Notes: generated by a model from the sequence alone, not told the origin. A DNA stretch of 64,000 bases from Burkholderia vietnamiensis LMG 10929 (GCF_000959445.1 NZ_CP009630.1:744001-808000), one strand, 5' to 3'. Positions 9,819 through 19,052 are shown, counted from the first letter of the stretch. Numbers and translations: made by a program.

Positions 9819-10123
9819 GGCGGTCTCCTGGACGGGTGGCCATCGGCTGCTGCGGGTGTGTTCGGCATTATGCGCCGATTGGTGTGCCGATCGCGTCACC
9901 GCGCAATGTGCGGACGCACAACGGTGGCCTGCGCAGAGCGCCGCATGCTGCGTGCCGGCCGATAGGGTCGCGCGGCCGCGCGGCGACTGTCAGCGCGCGT
10001 CGCTCGACAGCTTGCCGGCCGTCGCGCGGTTGTCCTTTTTCATGTCGGTGAGCGCGATGTCCAGCGAGCGCCGCTTGCAGCCGGCGCCCGGCAGCCGAGA
10101 GCGGGCCGCCACGCATCACGGCG
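9819..10123. other. Gap between urea transporter end and GDH start; possible 40-codon fragment
   Basis: This stretch should carry the GDH promoter. On the minus strand a short frame from GTG 10112 to TGA 9990 ends with a charged peptide (MKKDNRATAGKLSSDAR) that looks more protein-like than the surrounding shadows. It has no ribosome site and may be the remnant C-terminus of a lost gene. Nothing else is recognised. Confidence 0.3.
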
Positions 10124-11017
10124 TCAGGACGGCGTGCGAACGACGATATCGGTTTCACCGAGGGATAAGCGTCGCGCGACGGCCACCGTGACCCACGATG
10201 CGAGCGCGAACGGCGCGGTGAGCGCGACGAGGCCCGCACGCATCGCGAGCCACTGGAGCAACGCGGCGAGCGCGGCTGCGGCGAGCGCCGTGCGGGTGCC
10301 GCGCGACATCAGCGCGAGCGCCGCGAGTGCGCCGTTGACGCCGAGCTGGCCGGCGTCGAACGCCGCGCCGCTGGCGCCGAACGCGACCAGCAGCACGCTC
10401 GACACGATCGCGCCGCCGAGCGCGAACGCCGCTGCGCGGCGCGATGCGGCCGCGATGCCGGCGACGATCAGCGCGGCGGGCCATGCGCCTTGCGCGAAGG
10501 TGGTCTGCGCGATACCGGACGACAGTGCGCACGCGATCGACGCAGGCGTCAGCGTCGCGCTCGTCGCGGCGTCGATCGGGTGTTGCACCGCGACAAGCGG
10601 CATCCACAGCGCGGTGACCGCGATGTACGGGCCTGAATACGGGCACTGCCGCCATTTGGCGAGCGGCGTGCGCAGCGCACGCTGCACGAGCGCTGCGCCG
10701 AGCGCGGCCGACGGCGCGAGCGCGAGCGCCGCGAGCGGAGCAGGCGCAAACGAAACGGCCGCCAGCGTGGCCAGCGCGCCGTTGAAGCCGTGCCGGCCCT
10801 GTTCGACGTCGCAATGCGCGGCGCCGCTCAGCGCCGCCGTCAGGTTCGCGACGGCCGCCCCGAGCAGCGCCGCGCACGCGAGCCGCAAGTCGGTCAGCGC
10901 GAGCGCGGCGATCAGCATGGCTCCCGTGAACGCGTTGGCCTGCAGCACGATCTGCCCGGTGCTGCGCAGCAGAATGCGCAGGGCGGTCGACGGGCTGGCT
11001 GAATGGGCGGTAGGCAT
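10124..11017 (-). CDS. Urea transporter, UT family (297 aa)
   Basis: This is an integral inner-membrane channel-like protein for urea. It is almost wholly hydrophobic with an internal two-fold repeat, and the paired UT signature appears twice as FNGALATLA and VNGALAALA, with LLRSTGQIVLQANAFTG at the N-terminus. ATG 11017 gives the family start; an in-frame ATG at 11059 would add 14 polar residues. Neither has a strong Shine-Dalgarno. No urease genes are in the window, so it probably acts as a scavenger or nitrogen-release route. Confidence 0.82.
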   Translation of the reverse strand: MPTAHSASPSTALRILLRSTGQIVLQANAFTGAMLIAALALTDLRLACAALLGAAVANLTAALSGAAHCDVEQGRHGFNGALATLAAVSFAPAPLAALALAPSAALGAALVQRALRTPLAKWRQCPYSGPYIAVTALWMPLVAVQHPIDAATSATLTPASIACALSSGIAQTTFAQGAWPAALIVAGIAAASRRAAAFALGGAIVSSVLLVAFGASGAAFDAGQLGVNGALAALALMSRGTRTALAAAALAALLQWLAMRAGLVALTAPFALASWVTVAVARRLSLGETDIVVRTPS

Positions 11018-11192
11018 GGCAGCGGACGAACAGGGCGAGCCGCGAGCATAGGACACCAACCGCCGCTTCGGAACGGGGTATTCCGGATACCGGGAATTTG
11101 TCGTCGGGCGCAGACGTGGCCGATTACGACACGCCTGGCGGCACTGAATTGCCGCTACCGCTCATCGTCCGCCGGTGCGCCCCTGCGCCCGC

Positions 11193-12056
11193 TTATGCGA
11201 CCGTGACCGCGTGCCTTTCATGCATGGTCGCGAATCGATCGATCCGCGCCGCGATCAGATCCGGATTGCGCAGCACGACCCAGTGTGCGCCGTCAATCTC
11301 CTCGCGCACGTACTCTGCGAGCCAGCGATCGAGACCGACCGACATCTCGGGCGTCACGTAGCGATCGCGCACCGGCACGAGAATCTGCACGGGCGCCTGC
11401 GCATATCGCTCGCGCGGCCGTCGCGCCGTGGCGATGAAGTTCGCGCGATACAGCTGCAAGCCGTTCAGCGCATTCTTCAACTGCGCGGGATCACGCGCGG
11501 GCCGCACGCGTTCGGTCAACTGCAGCCAGCGCGGCCACAGTGCGCCGCCGCCGAGCCGCCACACCAGCGACGGCACGACCGGCAGATGAAAGAACGCGAT
11601 GTACCACGATTTCAGGCTTTGCTCGAGCCGCATCTTCGCGCGGAACACGTGATCGAGGCATGGCCCGGAGATCGACGTATACGACGCGATGCGGCCGCGC
11701 CACGCCGGATCCGTGACGGCTTCCCAGCACTGGATCGAGCCCCAGTCGTGTCCGACCAGATGGAACGGCCGGTCGCCGCAGGTCGCGGCGGCGACGGCTT
11801 GCAGATCGTTGGCGAGTCGTGCGAGCGCGTAGTCCGCGCGCCGGCGCGGCGCATCGGACGCGCCTGCGCCGCGCACGTCATAGGCGATCACGCGGTAGCG
11901 CGTCGCGAGCCGCGCGCGCACCGGCGCCCATACGGCCGCGGAATCGGGATAGCCGTGCACGAGGATCAGCGGCGGCGCGCGTCGCGGGCCGCTGACGTAG
12001 ACGGCCAGTTTCACGTCGCCGGAGCGAACGGTCAGCATCTCGCTTGCGCGCGCCAT
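11193..12056 (-). CDS. Alpha/beta hydrolase with Asp nucleophile elbow (287 aa)
   Basis: This is a soluble alpha/beta-fold hydrolase. The oxyanion motif is HGYPDS and the nucleophile elbow is VGHDWGS, so the nucleophile is Asp, as in epoxide hydrolases and haloalkane dehalogenases. The C-terminal His lies in EIDGAHWVVL. ATG 12056 sits 4 bp after the stop of the preceding metal-dependent hydrolase, so it is the last gene of the four-gene monooxygenase operon. In that context it may cleave the ester or lactone made by the Baeyer-Villiger enzyme, though the Asp nucleophile is unusual for an esterase. Confidence 0.85.
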   Translation of the reverse strand: MARASEMLTVRSGDVKLAVYVSGPRRAPPLILVHGYPDSAAVWAPVRARLATRYRVIAYDVRGAGASDAPRRRADYALARLANDLQAVAAATCGDRPFHLVGHDWGSIQCWEAVTDPAWRGRIASYTSISGPCLDHVFRAKMRLEQSLKSWYIAFFHLPVVPSLVWRLGGGALWPRWLQLTERVRPARDPAQLKNALNGLQLYRANFIATARRPRERYAQAPVQILVPVRDRYVTPEMSVGLDRWLAEYVREEIDGAHWVVLRNPDLIAARIDRFATMHERHAVTVA

Positions 12057-12060
12057 CGCG

Positions 12061-12966
12061 TCACGCCTGCGCGACCGGGTGCAACGGCACGCGGCGCGGC
12101 GCGGCCTGCGCCGCGTAGCGCGCATTGGTCGCATCGATGTTCGCGAGCAGTGTGTCGAGCCCTTGCAGATACTGATGGTTGTCGTGGTCCCACGGATGGA
12201 AGCCCGGCCGGAAGTAGTCGAGCCATTCGCGCGCGATGCTCGGGAACACGCCGGTCTTCGGGCCGTACAGATACTTGACGAGGCGGCCCATCCCGCCGAA
12301 CCGCCCGTGCCAGCGACGGTGCGCGAGCATCAGCCGCACGTGAAAGTCGAACACGATGGTCCAGAACATCGCGGTGGTCAGCAGCATCGTGCCGGTGCGC
12401 AGCAGGTAGCTGCCGATTCCCGGCTTCATCACCGCGTTCCATACGTCGTACGACACCGCCTTGTGCTCCGTTTCCTCCATCGCGTGCCACATCCACATCT
12501 GCTGATAGCCTTCGACCGAGCCGTCGATCCGGTGCTCGTGGCCGGACAGCAGCTGGTTCGCGAGGATCGCCGTGTAGTGCTCGAGCGCGATGGTGATCGC
12601 GAGCTGCATCGAATGCGGCAGCACCTTCTTGAAGAAGCCGAGGATCGCCCACAGCCGCTTGTCCAGCTTGTGCGCGGGCAGGCCGGCCGACTGCAGCAGG
12701 TCGTTGTACTCGATGTGCTCGCGCGTGTGCATCGCTTCCTGGCCGATGAAGCCGAGCACCTGCTTCTTCAGCTGCGGATCCTCGATGCGATCGCGGTAGT
12801 TGCGCACCGAATCCATGAAGAAGCGCTCGCCGGCCGGAAACAGCAGCGACAGCGCGTTCATGAAGTGCGTGACCGGCACGCCCTGCACGTGCCAGTCTTT
12901 CGCGCGTTCGGGCGGCAGCGCGAAACGGATGTCGCGCCGCACCGGCATCATGTTCGGGGTCGTCAT
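12061..12966 (-). CDS. Metal-dependent hydrolase, PF10118-type diiron-like protein (301 aa)
   Basis: This is an alpha-helical protein of the bacterial 'predicted metal-dependent hydrolase' family. Ferritin-like E-x-x-H motifs are visible in GQEAMHTREH (about residues 76-85) and MEETEHKAVSYD (about 165-176), which would bind a di-metal site. The start at 12966 has a strong GGAGGAG ribosome site and overlaps the SDR stop by 4 bp, so the two are translationally coupled. These proteins commonly sit beside FAD monooxygenases and SDRs, as here. The reaction is unproven. Confidence 0.85.
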   Translation of the reverse strand: MTTPNMMPVRRDIRFALPPERAKDWHVQGVPVTHFMNALSLLFPAGERFFMDSVRNYRDRIEDPQLKKQVLGFIGQEAMHTREHIEYNDLLQSAGLPAHKLDKRLWAILGFFKKVLPHSMQLAITIALEHYTAILANQLLSGHEHRIDGSVEGYQQMWMWHAMEETEHKAVSYDVWNAVMKPGIGSYLLRTGTMLLTTAMFWTIVFDFHVRLMLAHRRWHGRFGGMGRLVKYLYGPKTGVFPSIAREWLDYFRPGFHPWDHDNHQYLQGLDTLLANIDATNARYAAQAAPRRVPLHPVAQA

Positions 12967-13901
12967 GATTGTTCTCCTCCCTGATTGCCTGCGTTGTTGT
13001 AAGTCGCGTTCAGCGGCGCGCCGGCCGCGGCGCCGTAGCGGGCCGCTGCGCGGCGCGCCTTCGCGGCCTCGCGGCGCGTCGCGAGCACGACGAGTGCCTG
13101 GTATGCGGCCGGCAATACGCGCGCCATCCAGTCGGCGGCCTTCGCGTCGCGGCCGATCAGCACGCGGCGCTTGTTGCCGCGCACGCCCGCGAGGATCGTG
13201 CGCGCGGCGTCGTCCGCGGTCGTGATGAAGAACTTCTCGAAGCTGTCCTTGCCTTGCTGCTCGCTTTCGACGATGAAGCCGACCATGTTCTTCGCGACGC
13301 GGCTCGACTGCGCGATGTTGGTGCGGATGCCGCCCGGATGCACGCAGGTGGCCGACACGCCGCACTTGATCATGTCGAGCTCCTGGCGCAGCGATTCGGT
13401 GAAGCCGCGCACCGCGTACTTCGTCGCGTTGTAGCCGCTCATCCCCGGCTGCGCGAAGATGCCGAAGATGCTCGACGTATTGATCACGTGGCCTTCGCCC
13501 GACGCCTTCAGATACGGCAGGAACGCCTTCGTGCCGTGCACGACGCCCCAGAAGTTGATGTTGACGATCCACTCGAGGTCGGCGTAATCCATTCCGTCGA
13601 TCGTGCTCGACAGCGCGACGCCCGCGTTGTTGAAGATCAGGTTGACCTTGCCGTGTTCCTGCGCGGTGTCGGCCGCCCACGCGTACATCGCGTCGCGGTC
13701 GCCGACGTCGAGCACGCGCGTCGACACGCGCACCTTCGGCGCGATCGCGCGCACGATCCGCTCGGTTTCGGCGAGGCCGACGGCGTTCTTGTCGGCGAGC
13801 GACAGATGGCAGCCGGCCTGCGCGAGCTGCACCGCGAGCGAGCGGCCCATCCCCGAGCCCGCGCCGGTGATCGCGGCGACCTTGTTGGCGAAATCTCTCA
13901 T
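12963..13901 (-). CDS. Short-chain dehydrogenase/reductase (312 aa)
   Basis: This is a classical NAD(P)-dependent SDR. The cofactor loop is TGAGSGMG (about residues 12-19), NNAG lies at about 91-94, the catalytic Ser is in INTSSIFG, and YNATK supplies the catalytic Tyr and Lys. The usual core is about 250 aa; the extra ~55 C-terminal residues are basic then low-complexity. It is preceded 21 bp upstream by the monooxygenase gene. It probably oxidises an alcohol to the ketone used by that monooxygenase, or reduces a product of it. Confidence 0.9.
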   Translation of the reverse strand: MRDFANKVAAITGAGSGMGRSLAVQLAQAGCHLSLADKNAVGLAETERIVRAIAPKVRVSTRVLDVGDRDAMYAWAADTAQEHGKVNLIFNNAGVALSSTIDGMDYADLEWIVNINFWGVVHGTKAFLPYLKASGEGHVINTSSIFGIFAQPGMSGYNATKYAVRGFTESLRQELDMIKCGVSATCVHPGGIRTNIAQSSRVAKNMVGFIVESEQQGKDSFEKFFITTADDAARTILAGVRGNKRRVLIGRDAKAADWMARVLPAAYQALVVLATRREAAKARRAAARYGAAAGAPLNATYNNAGNQGGEQS

Positions 13902-13922
13902 GTCGGTTGCTCCTTTTCTGTC

Positions 13923-15524
13923 TCAGGCCGCGTCGGCGGAAGTGGATGTAGAAGCGGCCGGCGCTGCCGCGGGCCGCGCGCTCGCAGCGTGCTGCGGTGC
14001 GCGGTACGCGTGGTAATCGGCGATCGAGAAGTGCGCGGTGGCCTGCCGGAAGCGCCAGGTGAAGCCCGGCCACAGCGTCGTGTTCTTGCCGGTGCGTGGA
14101 TCGAGGTACCAGCTCTTGCAGCCGCCCGTCGACCAGATCGCCTTCTTCAGCTTGCCCTGCAGCGCGCTGTTGTACTGCGCCTCGACGAGCGGGCGCACCT
14201 CGATCGCGTCGGCGCGTTCGCGCTGCATCGCGCGCAGCGCGCCGAGGATGTACTCGATCTGCGATTCGATCATGAACACCATCGAGTTGTGGCCGAGCCC
14301 CGTGTTCGGGCCGACGATCATGAAGAAGTTCGGGTAGCCGGGCAGCGTCGTGCCGAGATACGCATGCGCGCCGTCGCGCCACGCATCGACGATGTCGAGG
14401 CCGCCGCGGCCGATGATCGCGCCGCGCGGATACGGGTCGGCGACCTGGAAGCCGGTGCCGTAGATCAGGCAGTCGACCTCGTGCCGCTTGCCGTCGGTCG
14501 TCACGACCGCATCGGCTTCGATGTGGTCGATGCCGGTCGTGATCACGTCGACGTTCTTGCGCGACAGCGCCGGGTAGTAGTCGTTCGAGATCAGCACGCG
14601 CTTGCAGCCGAGCGTGTAGTTCGGCGTGACGGTCCTGCGCAGTTCCGGATCGGGGATCTGCTTGCGGATGTGCCGCAGCGCGAGCTTCTGCACGTTCTTC
14701 ATCAGCGACGGATGGATCGCGAAGCCGAGCACGCGCGATTCGAGCATCCAGTAGATGCCGCTGCGCACCAGCTTCTGCGTGAACGGCAGCGTGCGGAACA
14801 GCCACTTCTCGACGCGCGTCAGGTTGCGGTCGGGCTTCGGCATGATCCACGGCGGCGTGCGCTGGAACAGCGCGAGGCTTTTCACGCGCGGCGCGATCTG
14901 CGGCACGAACTGGATCGCGCTCGCGCCCGTGCCGATCACCGCGACGCGCTTGCCTTCGAGCGGGTAAGCGTGGTCCCACTGCTGCGAGTGGAACGCGCGG
15001 CCCTCGAAGGTTTCGATGCCGGCGATCGCGGGCAGCGCGGCGCGCGACAGGCCGCCCATCCCCGACACCAGCACGCGCGCCGACAGGCGCTTGCCGTTCG
15101 CGAAGGTCAGGCGCCAGCGCTGCGCGGCTTCGTCGTACTCGGCGCGCTGCAGCTCGTGGTTCATTCGCAGATGCGGACCGATGCCGAAACGCTGGACGCA
15201 GTCTTCGAGATACGCGCGGATTTCCGGCTGCGGCGCGAACATGCGCGTCCAGCGCGGGTTCGGCGCGAACGAGAACGAGTAGACGTGCGATTGCACGTCG
15301 CAGGCACACCCGGGGTAATGGTTGTCGCGCCAAGTGCCGCCGACCGACGCGGCCTTCTCGAGGACGACGAAGTCGGTCGCGCCCGTCTGCCGCAGGCGAA
15401 TGGCCATCCCGAGACCGGCGAAGCCGGTGCCGATGATGGCGATGTCGGTGGTTTCGTCCGGGCCGTCATGACCGTCATGACCGTCATGGCCGGGCGGGCC
15501 GAAAGGCAACGTGCGAGCATTCAT
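13923..15524 (-). CDS. Flavin monooxygenase, Baeyer-Villiger type (533 aa)
   Basis: This FAD/NADPH enzyme would insert oxygen into a ketone to give an ester or lactone. The sequence shows the FAD loop IIGTGFAGLG near the N-terminus, the BVMO fingerprint FEGRAFHSQQWD (F-x-G-x3-H-x3-W) at about residues 160-171, and the NADPH loop VIGTGASAIQ. ATG 15524 is preferred because GGAG lies 9 bp upstream; an ATG at 15548 lacks a ribosome site. A GHD triplet tandem near the N-terminus comes from a short DNA repeat. It is first in a four-gene operon under the palindrome at 15557-15576. Confidence 0.92.
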   Translation of the reverse strand: MNARTLPFGPPGHDGHDGHDGPDETTDIAIIGTGFAGLGMAIRLRQTGATDFVVLEKAASVGGTWRDNHYPGCACDVQSHVYSFSFAPNPRWTRMFAPQPEIRAYLEDCVQRFGIGPHLRMNHELQRAEYDEAAQRWRLTFANGKRLSARVLVSGMGGLSRAALPAIAGIETFEGRAFHSQQWDHAYPLEGKRVAVIGTGASAIQFVPQIAPRVKSLALFQRTPPWIMPKPDRNLTRVEKWLFRTLPFTQKLVRSGIYWMLESRVLGFAIHPSLMKNVQKLALRHIRKQIPDPELRRTVTPNYTLGCKRVLISNDYYPALSRKNVDVITTGIDHIEADAVVTTDGKRHEVDCLIYGTGFQVADPYPRGAIIGRGGLDIVDAWRDGAHAYLGTTLPGYPNFFMIVGPNTGLGHNSMVFMIESQIEYILGALRAMQRERADAIEVRPLVEAQYNSALQGKLKKAIWSTGGCKSWYLDPRTGKNTTLWPGFTWRFRQATAHFSIADYHAYRAPQHAASARPAAAPAASTSTSADAA

Positions 15525-15556
15525 CCGGGTGTCTCCGATCTGGCTCATTTTTGAAT

Positions 15557-15576
15557 GTTACATTGGTTGATGTAAC
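15557..15576 (-). promoter_or_regulatory. Palindromic operator GTTACAT-N6-ATGTAAC
   Basis: Two perfect 7-bp arms are separated by six bases, 33 bp before the monooxygenase start. This symmetry is typical of a dimeric TetR- or AraC-class repressor site that senses the operon's substrate. No regulator gene adjoins the operon, so the protein that binds is encoded elsewhere or is one of the more distant regulators. Confidence 0.7.
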
Positions 15577-15773
15577 GATAGGGCGTGAACCGGGAAACCG
15601 CAAGCGCCTAGAACGCTCGCTCTAATGGCCGGAAGCCGCGTGGCAGAAGGGTTTGCGCCGTTTGGAACGGTGTGGTGTTGCGGCGGTGCGGGAGGGCCGC
15701 AAGCACCCGCCGGCGGGTGGTCGGCCGCGGGGCGAGCTGACCGCCGGCCGGCGGCCGACCGTTTGAAACACGC

Positions 15774-16445
15774 TCAGGGTCGGATCGTTGCGCCCGTCGT
15801 CTCATGGAAAACCCCGGCCACGATCGTGAGCTGCGCGAGCGCATAGAGGCCCCAGATCAGCAGCTCGATACCCGGAAACACGCCGATGAAGCGGCCGACG
15901 CCGATCAGCGTGTCCGAGCCGACGAAGATCAGGCTACCGAGCGCGACCAACGGCCCGCGCGTGCGGGCCGCGAGCGCGAGGCTCGCCATCGTGCACAGCG
16001 CCAGCATGTAGACGGCCACCGGTACGAGCAGATCGCCGAGGTGTGCGAAGAACGCTGCGTAGCAGGCGGCCGCCGCGATCCACAGCGCGATCGAAGCGCC
16101 GACGCGCCAGCCGCGCGGCCGCGCGCGCCAGCGCAAGAACAGCGCGCAATAACACAGGTGCGTGAGCAGGAACGCGCCGAGGCCCAGCACGAACGACGGC
16201 GGCCACGCGGGCAGCGCGAGCAGCACGTCGCCGAGCACGGCGGTGGCGAGCGCCGCGCACAGCCACGCGCGCTCGCGCGGCGCGGGGCACGCACTGCCCG
16301 CGGCGAGCAGCAGGATGCCCATCGCCGCTTTGGCGACGGGTTGGCCGGGATAGGGCGCGGTGACCAGCGACAGTCCGTACAGCAGCGCGGCGACGGCGGC
16401 GAGCGGCCAGAGCCGGCGATAGGGGGCGGGAAGCGTGGCGATCAA
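15774..16445 (-). CDS. YhhN/lysoplasmalogenase-like membrane protein (223 aa)
   Basis: This is a multi-pass inner-membrane protein with about eight hydrophobic segments. The YhhN-family pattern is seen in ATAVLGDVLLALP (first conserved Asp), GAFLLTHLCYCALF and FVGSDTLIGVGRF (second Asp). Family members hydrolyse lysoplasmalogen or alkenyl ether lipids in animals; bacterial roles are unclear. I chose TTG 16445 because GGAG precedes it at normal spacing and it gives the usual length. A longer frame from 16634 has a polar, un-membrane-like N-terminus and is rejected. Confidence 0.78.
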   Translation of the reverse strand: MIATLPAPYRRLWPLAAVAALLYGLSLVTAPYPGQPVAKAAMGILLLAAGSACPAPRERAWLCAALATAVLGDVLLALPAWPPSFVLGLGAFLLTHLCYCALFLRWRARPRGWRVGASIALWIAAAACYAAFFAHLGDLLVPVAVYMLALCTMASLALAARTRGPLVALGSLIFVGSDTLIGVGRFIGVFPGIELLIWGLYALAQLTIVAGVFHETTGATIRP

Positions 16446-16611
16446 CGCGGTGTCTCCGGATCGTGGTGGTCTGCGATGGTTTGCGATGGACGGCGCGCGG
16501 GCGAGCGCGCGGCTGCACGCATTATCGGGAACAAACGGCGCGCGAAAACCGGCGAATCCTTCTAGGAAACGACGGCGCGCGAGCGGCGTGACCAAGCGGT
16601 TTTTTTGCACG

Positions 16612-16634
16612 TTGCCCCGGTCGCGCCGGGGCAA
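16612..16634. repeat. Perfect 9-bp-stem hairpin in divergent intergenic region
   Basis: Arms TTGCCCCGG and CCGGGGCAA surround a 5-base loop. A run of seven T precedes it on the plus strand, so it does not have the hairpin-then-T order of a terminator for either flanking gene. It lies between the YhhN start and the agmatinase start and could be a regulatory or mRNA-leader structure. Confidence 0.45.
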
Positions 16635-16793
16635 GGGTTGCGGTCCGCCTTGCTATGCTCGCTTCCGGTATTGACGTTGTCCCGCCCGGCCGTGCGTAGC
16701 GATGCGCGCCGGTGCGAGCCCGATGAACGCGTGCCCGGCCCGCGCCATTGCGCAGGACGGCCTCCACGCATTCCACGCATGACAGGTTCCACC

Positions 16794-17756
16794 ATGACCG
16801 AACTTCTGCATGGCGACGGCGCGATCCGTCGCACGACGCCGTACGGCTCGTCGATCGAGAACACCTACGCGGGCGTGCTGTCGTTCATGCGCCGCAACTA
16901 TTCGCGTGTGCTCGACGGCGTCGACGTCGCGATTTCCGGCGTGCCGCTCGATCTCGCGACAACCTATCGCTCCGGCGCGCGGCTCGGGCCGGCCGCGATC
17001 CGCGCGGCGAGCGTGCAGCTCGCGGAGCTGCATCCGTATCCGTGGGGCTTCGACCCGTTCGACGATCTCGCGGCCGTCGACTACGGCGACTGCTGGTTCG
17101 ACGCGCACAATCCGCTGTCGATCAAGCCGGCGATCGTCGAGCATGCGCGCACGATCCTGCGCTCGGGCGCGAAGATGCTCACGCTCGGCGGCGATCACTA
17201 CATCACGTATCCGCTGCTGGTCGCGCATGCGGAGCGCTACGGCCGTCCGCTGTCGCTGATTCATTTCGACGCGCACTGCGATACCTGGGCCGACGACGAA
17301 CCGGACAGCCTCAATCACGGCACGATGTTCTACAAGGCGGTGAAGGAAGGGCTGATCGATCCGGCGACGTCGGTGCAGGTCGGCATCCGCACGTGGAACG
17401 ACGACTTCCTCGGCATCGAGCGGCTCGATGCAGCGTGGGTGCATGACCATGGCGCGCGCGCGGCGGTCGAGCGCATCGTCGGGATCGTCGGCGCGCGGCC
17501 TGCCTATCTGACCTTCGATATCGACTGTCTCGATCCGGCGTTCGCGCCCGGCACGGGCACGCCGGTTGCCGGCGGGCTGTCGTCCGCGCAGGCGCTGGCG
17601 ATCGTGCGCGGGCTCGGCGCGGTGGATCTGATCGGCGCGGATGTGGTCGAGGTCGCGCCGGCCTACGACCATGCGGACATCACGGCGATCGCGGCCGCGC
17701 ACGTCGCATGCGATCTGCTGTGTCTGTGGCGGCAGAAGAAGGTGGCTGGACGCTGA
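16794..17756 (+). CDS. speB: Agmatinase / ureohydrolase (320 aa)
   Basis: This binuclear Mn enzyme of the arginase-agmatinase superfamily most likely converts agmatine to putrescine and urea. Metal ligands are visible in GGDHYIT (His, about residue 138), FDAHCDTW (D-x-H-x-D, about 160-164) and FDIDCLDP (D-x-D, about 243-246). Overall similarity and length fit SpeB better than arginase or guanidinobutyrase, but those are hard to exclude. ATG 16794 gives the family N-terminus; an in-frame ATG at 16779 is possible. It is a single gene with a divergent YhhN neighbour. Confidence 0.85.
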   Translation: MTELLHGDGAIRRTTPYGSSIENTYAGVLSFMRRNYSRVLDGVDVAISGVPLDLATTYRSGARLGPAAIRAASVQLAELHPYPWGFDPFDDLAAVDYGDCWFDAHNPLSIKPAIVEHARTILRSGAKMLTLGGDHYITYPLLVAHAERYGRPLSLIHFDAHCDTWADDEPDSLNHGTMFYKAVKEGLIDPATSVQVGIRTWNDDFLGIERLDAAWVHDHGARAAVERIVGIVGARPAYLTFDIDCLDPAFAPGTGTPVAGGLSSAQALAIVRGLGAVDLIGADVVEVAPAYDHADITAIAAAHVACDLLCLWRQKKVAGR

Positions 17757-17893
17757 GGTGGCGCGTCGTGCACGCGTCGCGCAGCCGGCAAGGTCGGTGG
17801 CCGCGAGCGTTCGCCGATGGCGGCTTGCGTGCGACGTCCGCACAGCAGACGCAGAACGCGTGTATCGCAGCGCGCGGCACCGATGAAGCACGA

Positions 17894-17922
17894 AGGCCGA
17901 CGGGCAGAGCGCCCGTCGGCCT
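17894..17922 (-). terminator. Intrinsic terminator-like hairpin after the SsuA gene
   Basis: A 12-bp perfect stem (AGGCCGACGGGC with its complement) encloses a 5-base loop. It lies 27 bp past the stop of the minus-strand SsuA gene and is followed on that strand by a modest T-rich run. It also sits downstream of the convergent agmatinase gene and could serve both. Confidence 0.7.
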
Positions 17923-17948
17923 GATTCGAGCGGATGCCGCCGCGTGTA

Positions 17949-18929
17949 TTACTTCGCCGCCAGCGCGCCTGCCACCCGCTTGTCGGTCCACGCATTCTCC
18001 GCCACGCTCAGCTTCTGCGGAATCAGCTTCGCTGCATAAAACGCGTCGGCCACGCGCTGCTGCACGGCCACGATGTTCTCGTCGATCGGCACCGCGCCGA
18101 ACGGCACACGCTGGATCCACGTCTGCACGAGCGGCAGCGGCAGGCCGACCTTCGGGGCGATCAGCGCGGCCGTCTCGGCCGGATGGCCGTTGACCCACAG
18201 GCCCGTCTCGCGCACCTGCTTCAGGATCGTGCCGACCACGTCCGCGTGTTGTTCGGCGAACGTGCGCGTAGCTTCGTAGAAGTTGTTCGCGGGCGTGAGG
18301 CCCGTATAGTCTGACAGCGTGCGCACCTTCAGCGAATTCTGGGCGGCCGCGTAATACGGGTCCCACACGGCCCATGCATCGACGTTGCCGCTTTCGAATG
18401 CGGCGCGCGCGTCGGCGGGCGGCAGGTAGACGGGGCGAATCTCGTCGTAACGCACGCCGGCCTTCTTCAGCGCTTCGAGCAACAGATAGTTCGCGCTCGA
18501 ACCCTTCTGCAGCGCGACCTTCTTGCCGCGCAATTCGGACAGCGAGCGAACCGGCGAATCGGCCTTCACGAACACCGCTTCGTTGTGCGGCGACGGCGGT
18601 TCGGCGGCGACGTACACGAAGCGCACGCCCGCGGCCTGTGCGAACACCGGCGGCGGTGCGCCCGTATAGCCGAAGTCGATGCTGTTCGCGTTCAGCGCCT
18701 CGAGCAGTTGCGGGCCGGCCGGGAATTCGAACCACTGGACGTCGTAGCCGAGCGGCTTCAGCCGCGCCTCCAGCGCGCCCTGGCTTTTGAGCACCGACAG
18801 CAGCCCGGCCTTCTGATAGCCGATGCGTACGACCTTGTCGGCGCTGCCTTGCGCGAGCGCCGATGTCGCGGCGGCGACGGCGAGCGCCGTCACGGCGATG
18901 CGGGCGATCCAGCGGGTGAAACGAATCAT
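17949..18929 (-). CDS. ssuA: Aliphatic sulfonate ABC transporter substrate-binding protein (326 aa)
   Basis: This is a periplasmic binding protein of the SsuA/nitrate-taurine family. The signal peptide is clear (MIRFTRWIARIAVTALAVAAA...SALAQ). The mature part starts VVRIGYQKAG and contains the family block FPAGPQLLEALNANSIDFGYTG. GGAG precedes ATG 18929. The usual SsuB ATPase, SsuC permease and SsuD monooxygenase are not adjacent, so it is an orphan binding protein that would have to share another permease. A terminator follows it. Confidence 0.88.
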   Translation of the reverse strand: MIRFTRWIARIAVTALAVAAATSALAQGSADKVVRIGYQKAGLLSVLKSQGALEARLKPLGYDVQWFEFPAGPQLLEALNANSIDFGYTGAPPPVFAQAAGVRFVYVAAEPPSPHNEAVFVKADSPVRSLSELRGKKVALQKGSSANYLLLEALKKAGVRYDEIRPVYLPPADARAAFESGNVDAWAVWDPYYAAAQNSLKVRTLSDYTGLTPANNFYEATRTFAEQHADVVGTILKQVRETGLWVNGHPAETAALIAPKVGLPLPLVQTWIQRVPFGAVPIDENIVAVQQRVADAFYAAKLIPQKLSVAENAWTDKRVAGALAAK

Positions 18930-19052
18930 CGAACGGACTCCATGCGAGACGTCTTCGGAAAGCGGCGTGTGCCGCTCGGTTGGAAGAATCGTCGCACGGG
19001 CGACCGGGCCCGCAAACCAAGCATTGCCGATATGAATATGACCGCGGCGGTC

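Noticed and set aside
12061..15333. 1090-codon minus-strand frame running through three genes
   Set aside because: Only its 3' third (metal-dependent hydrolase) is real; the rest is an Arg-rich shadow of the SDR and monooxygenase genes.
16612..16634. Terminator for the YhhN or agmatinase gene
   Set aside because: Both genes start, not end, near this hairpin and the T run lies on the wrong side.
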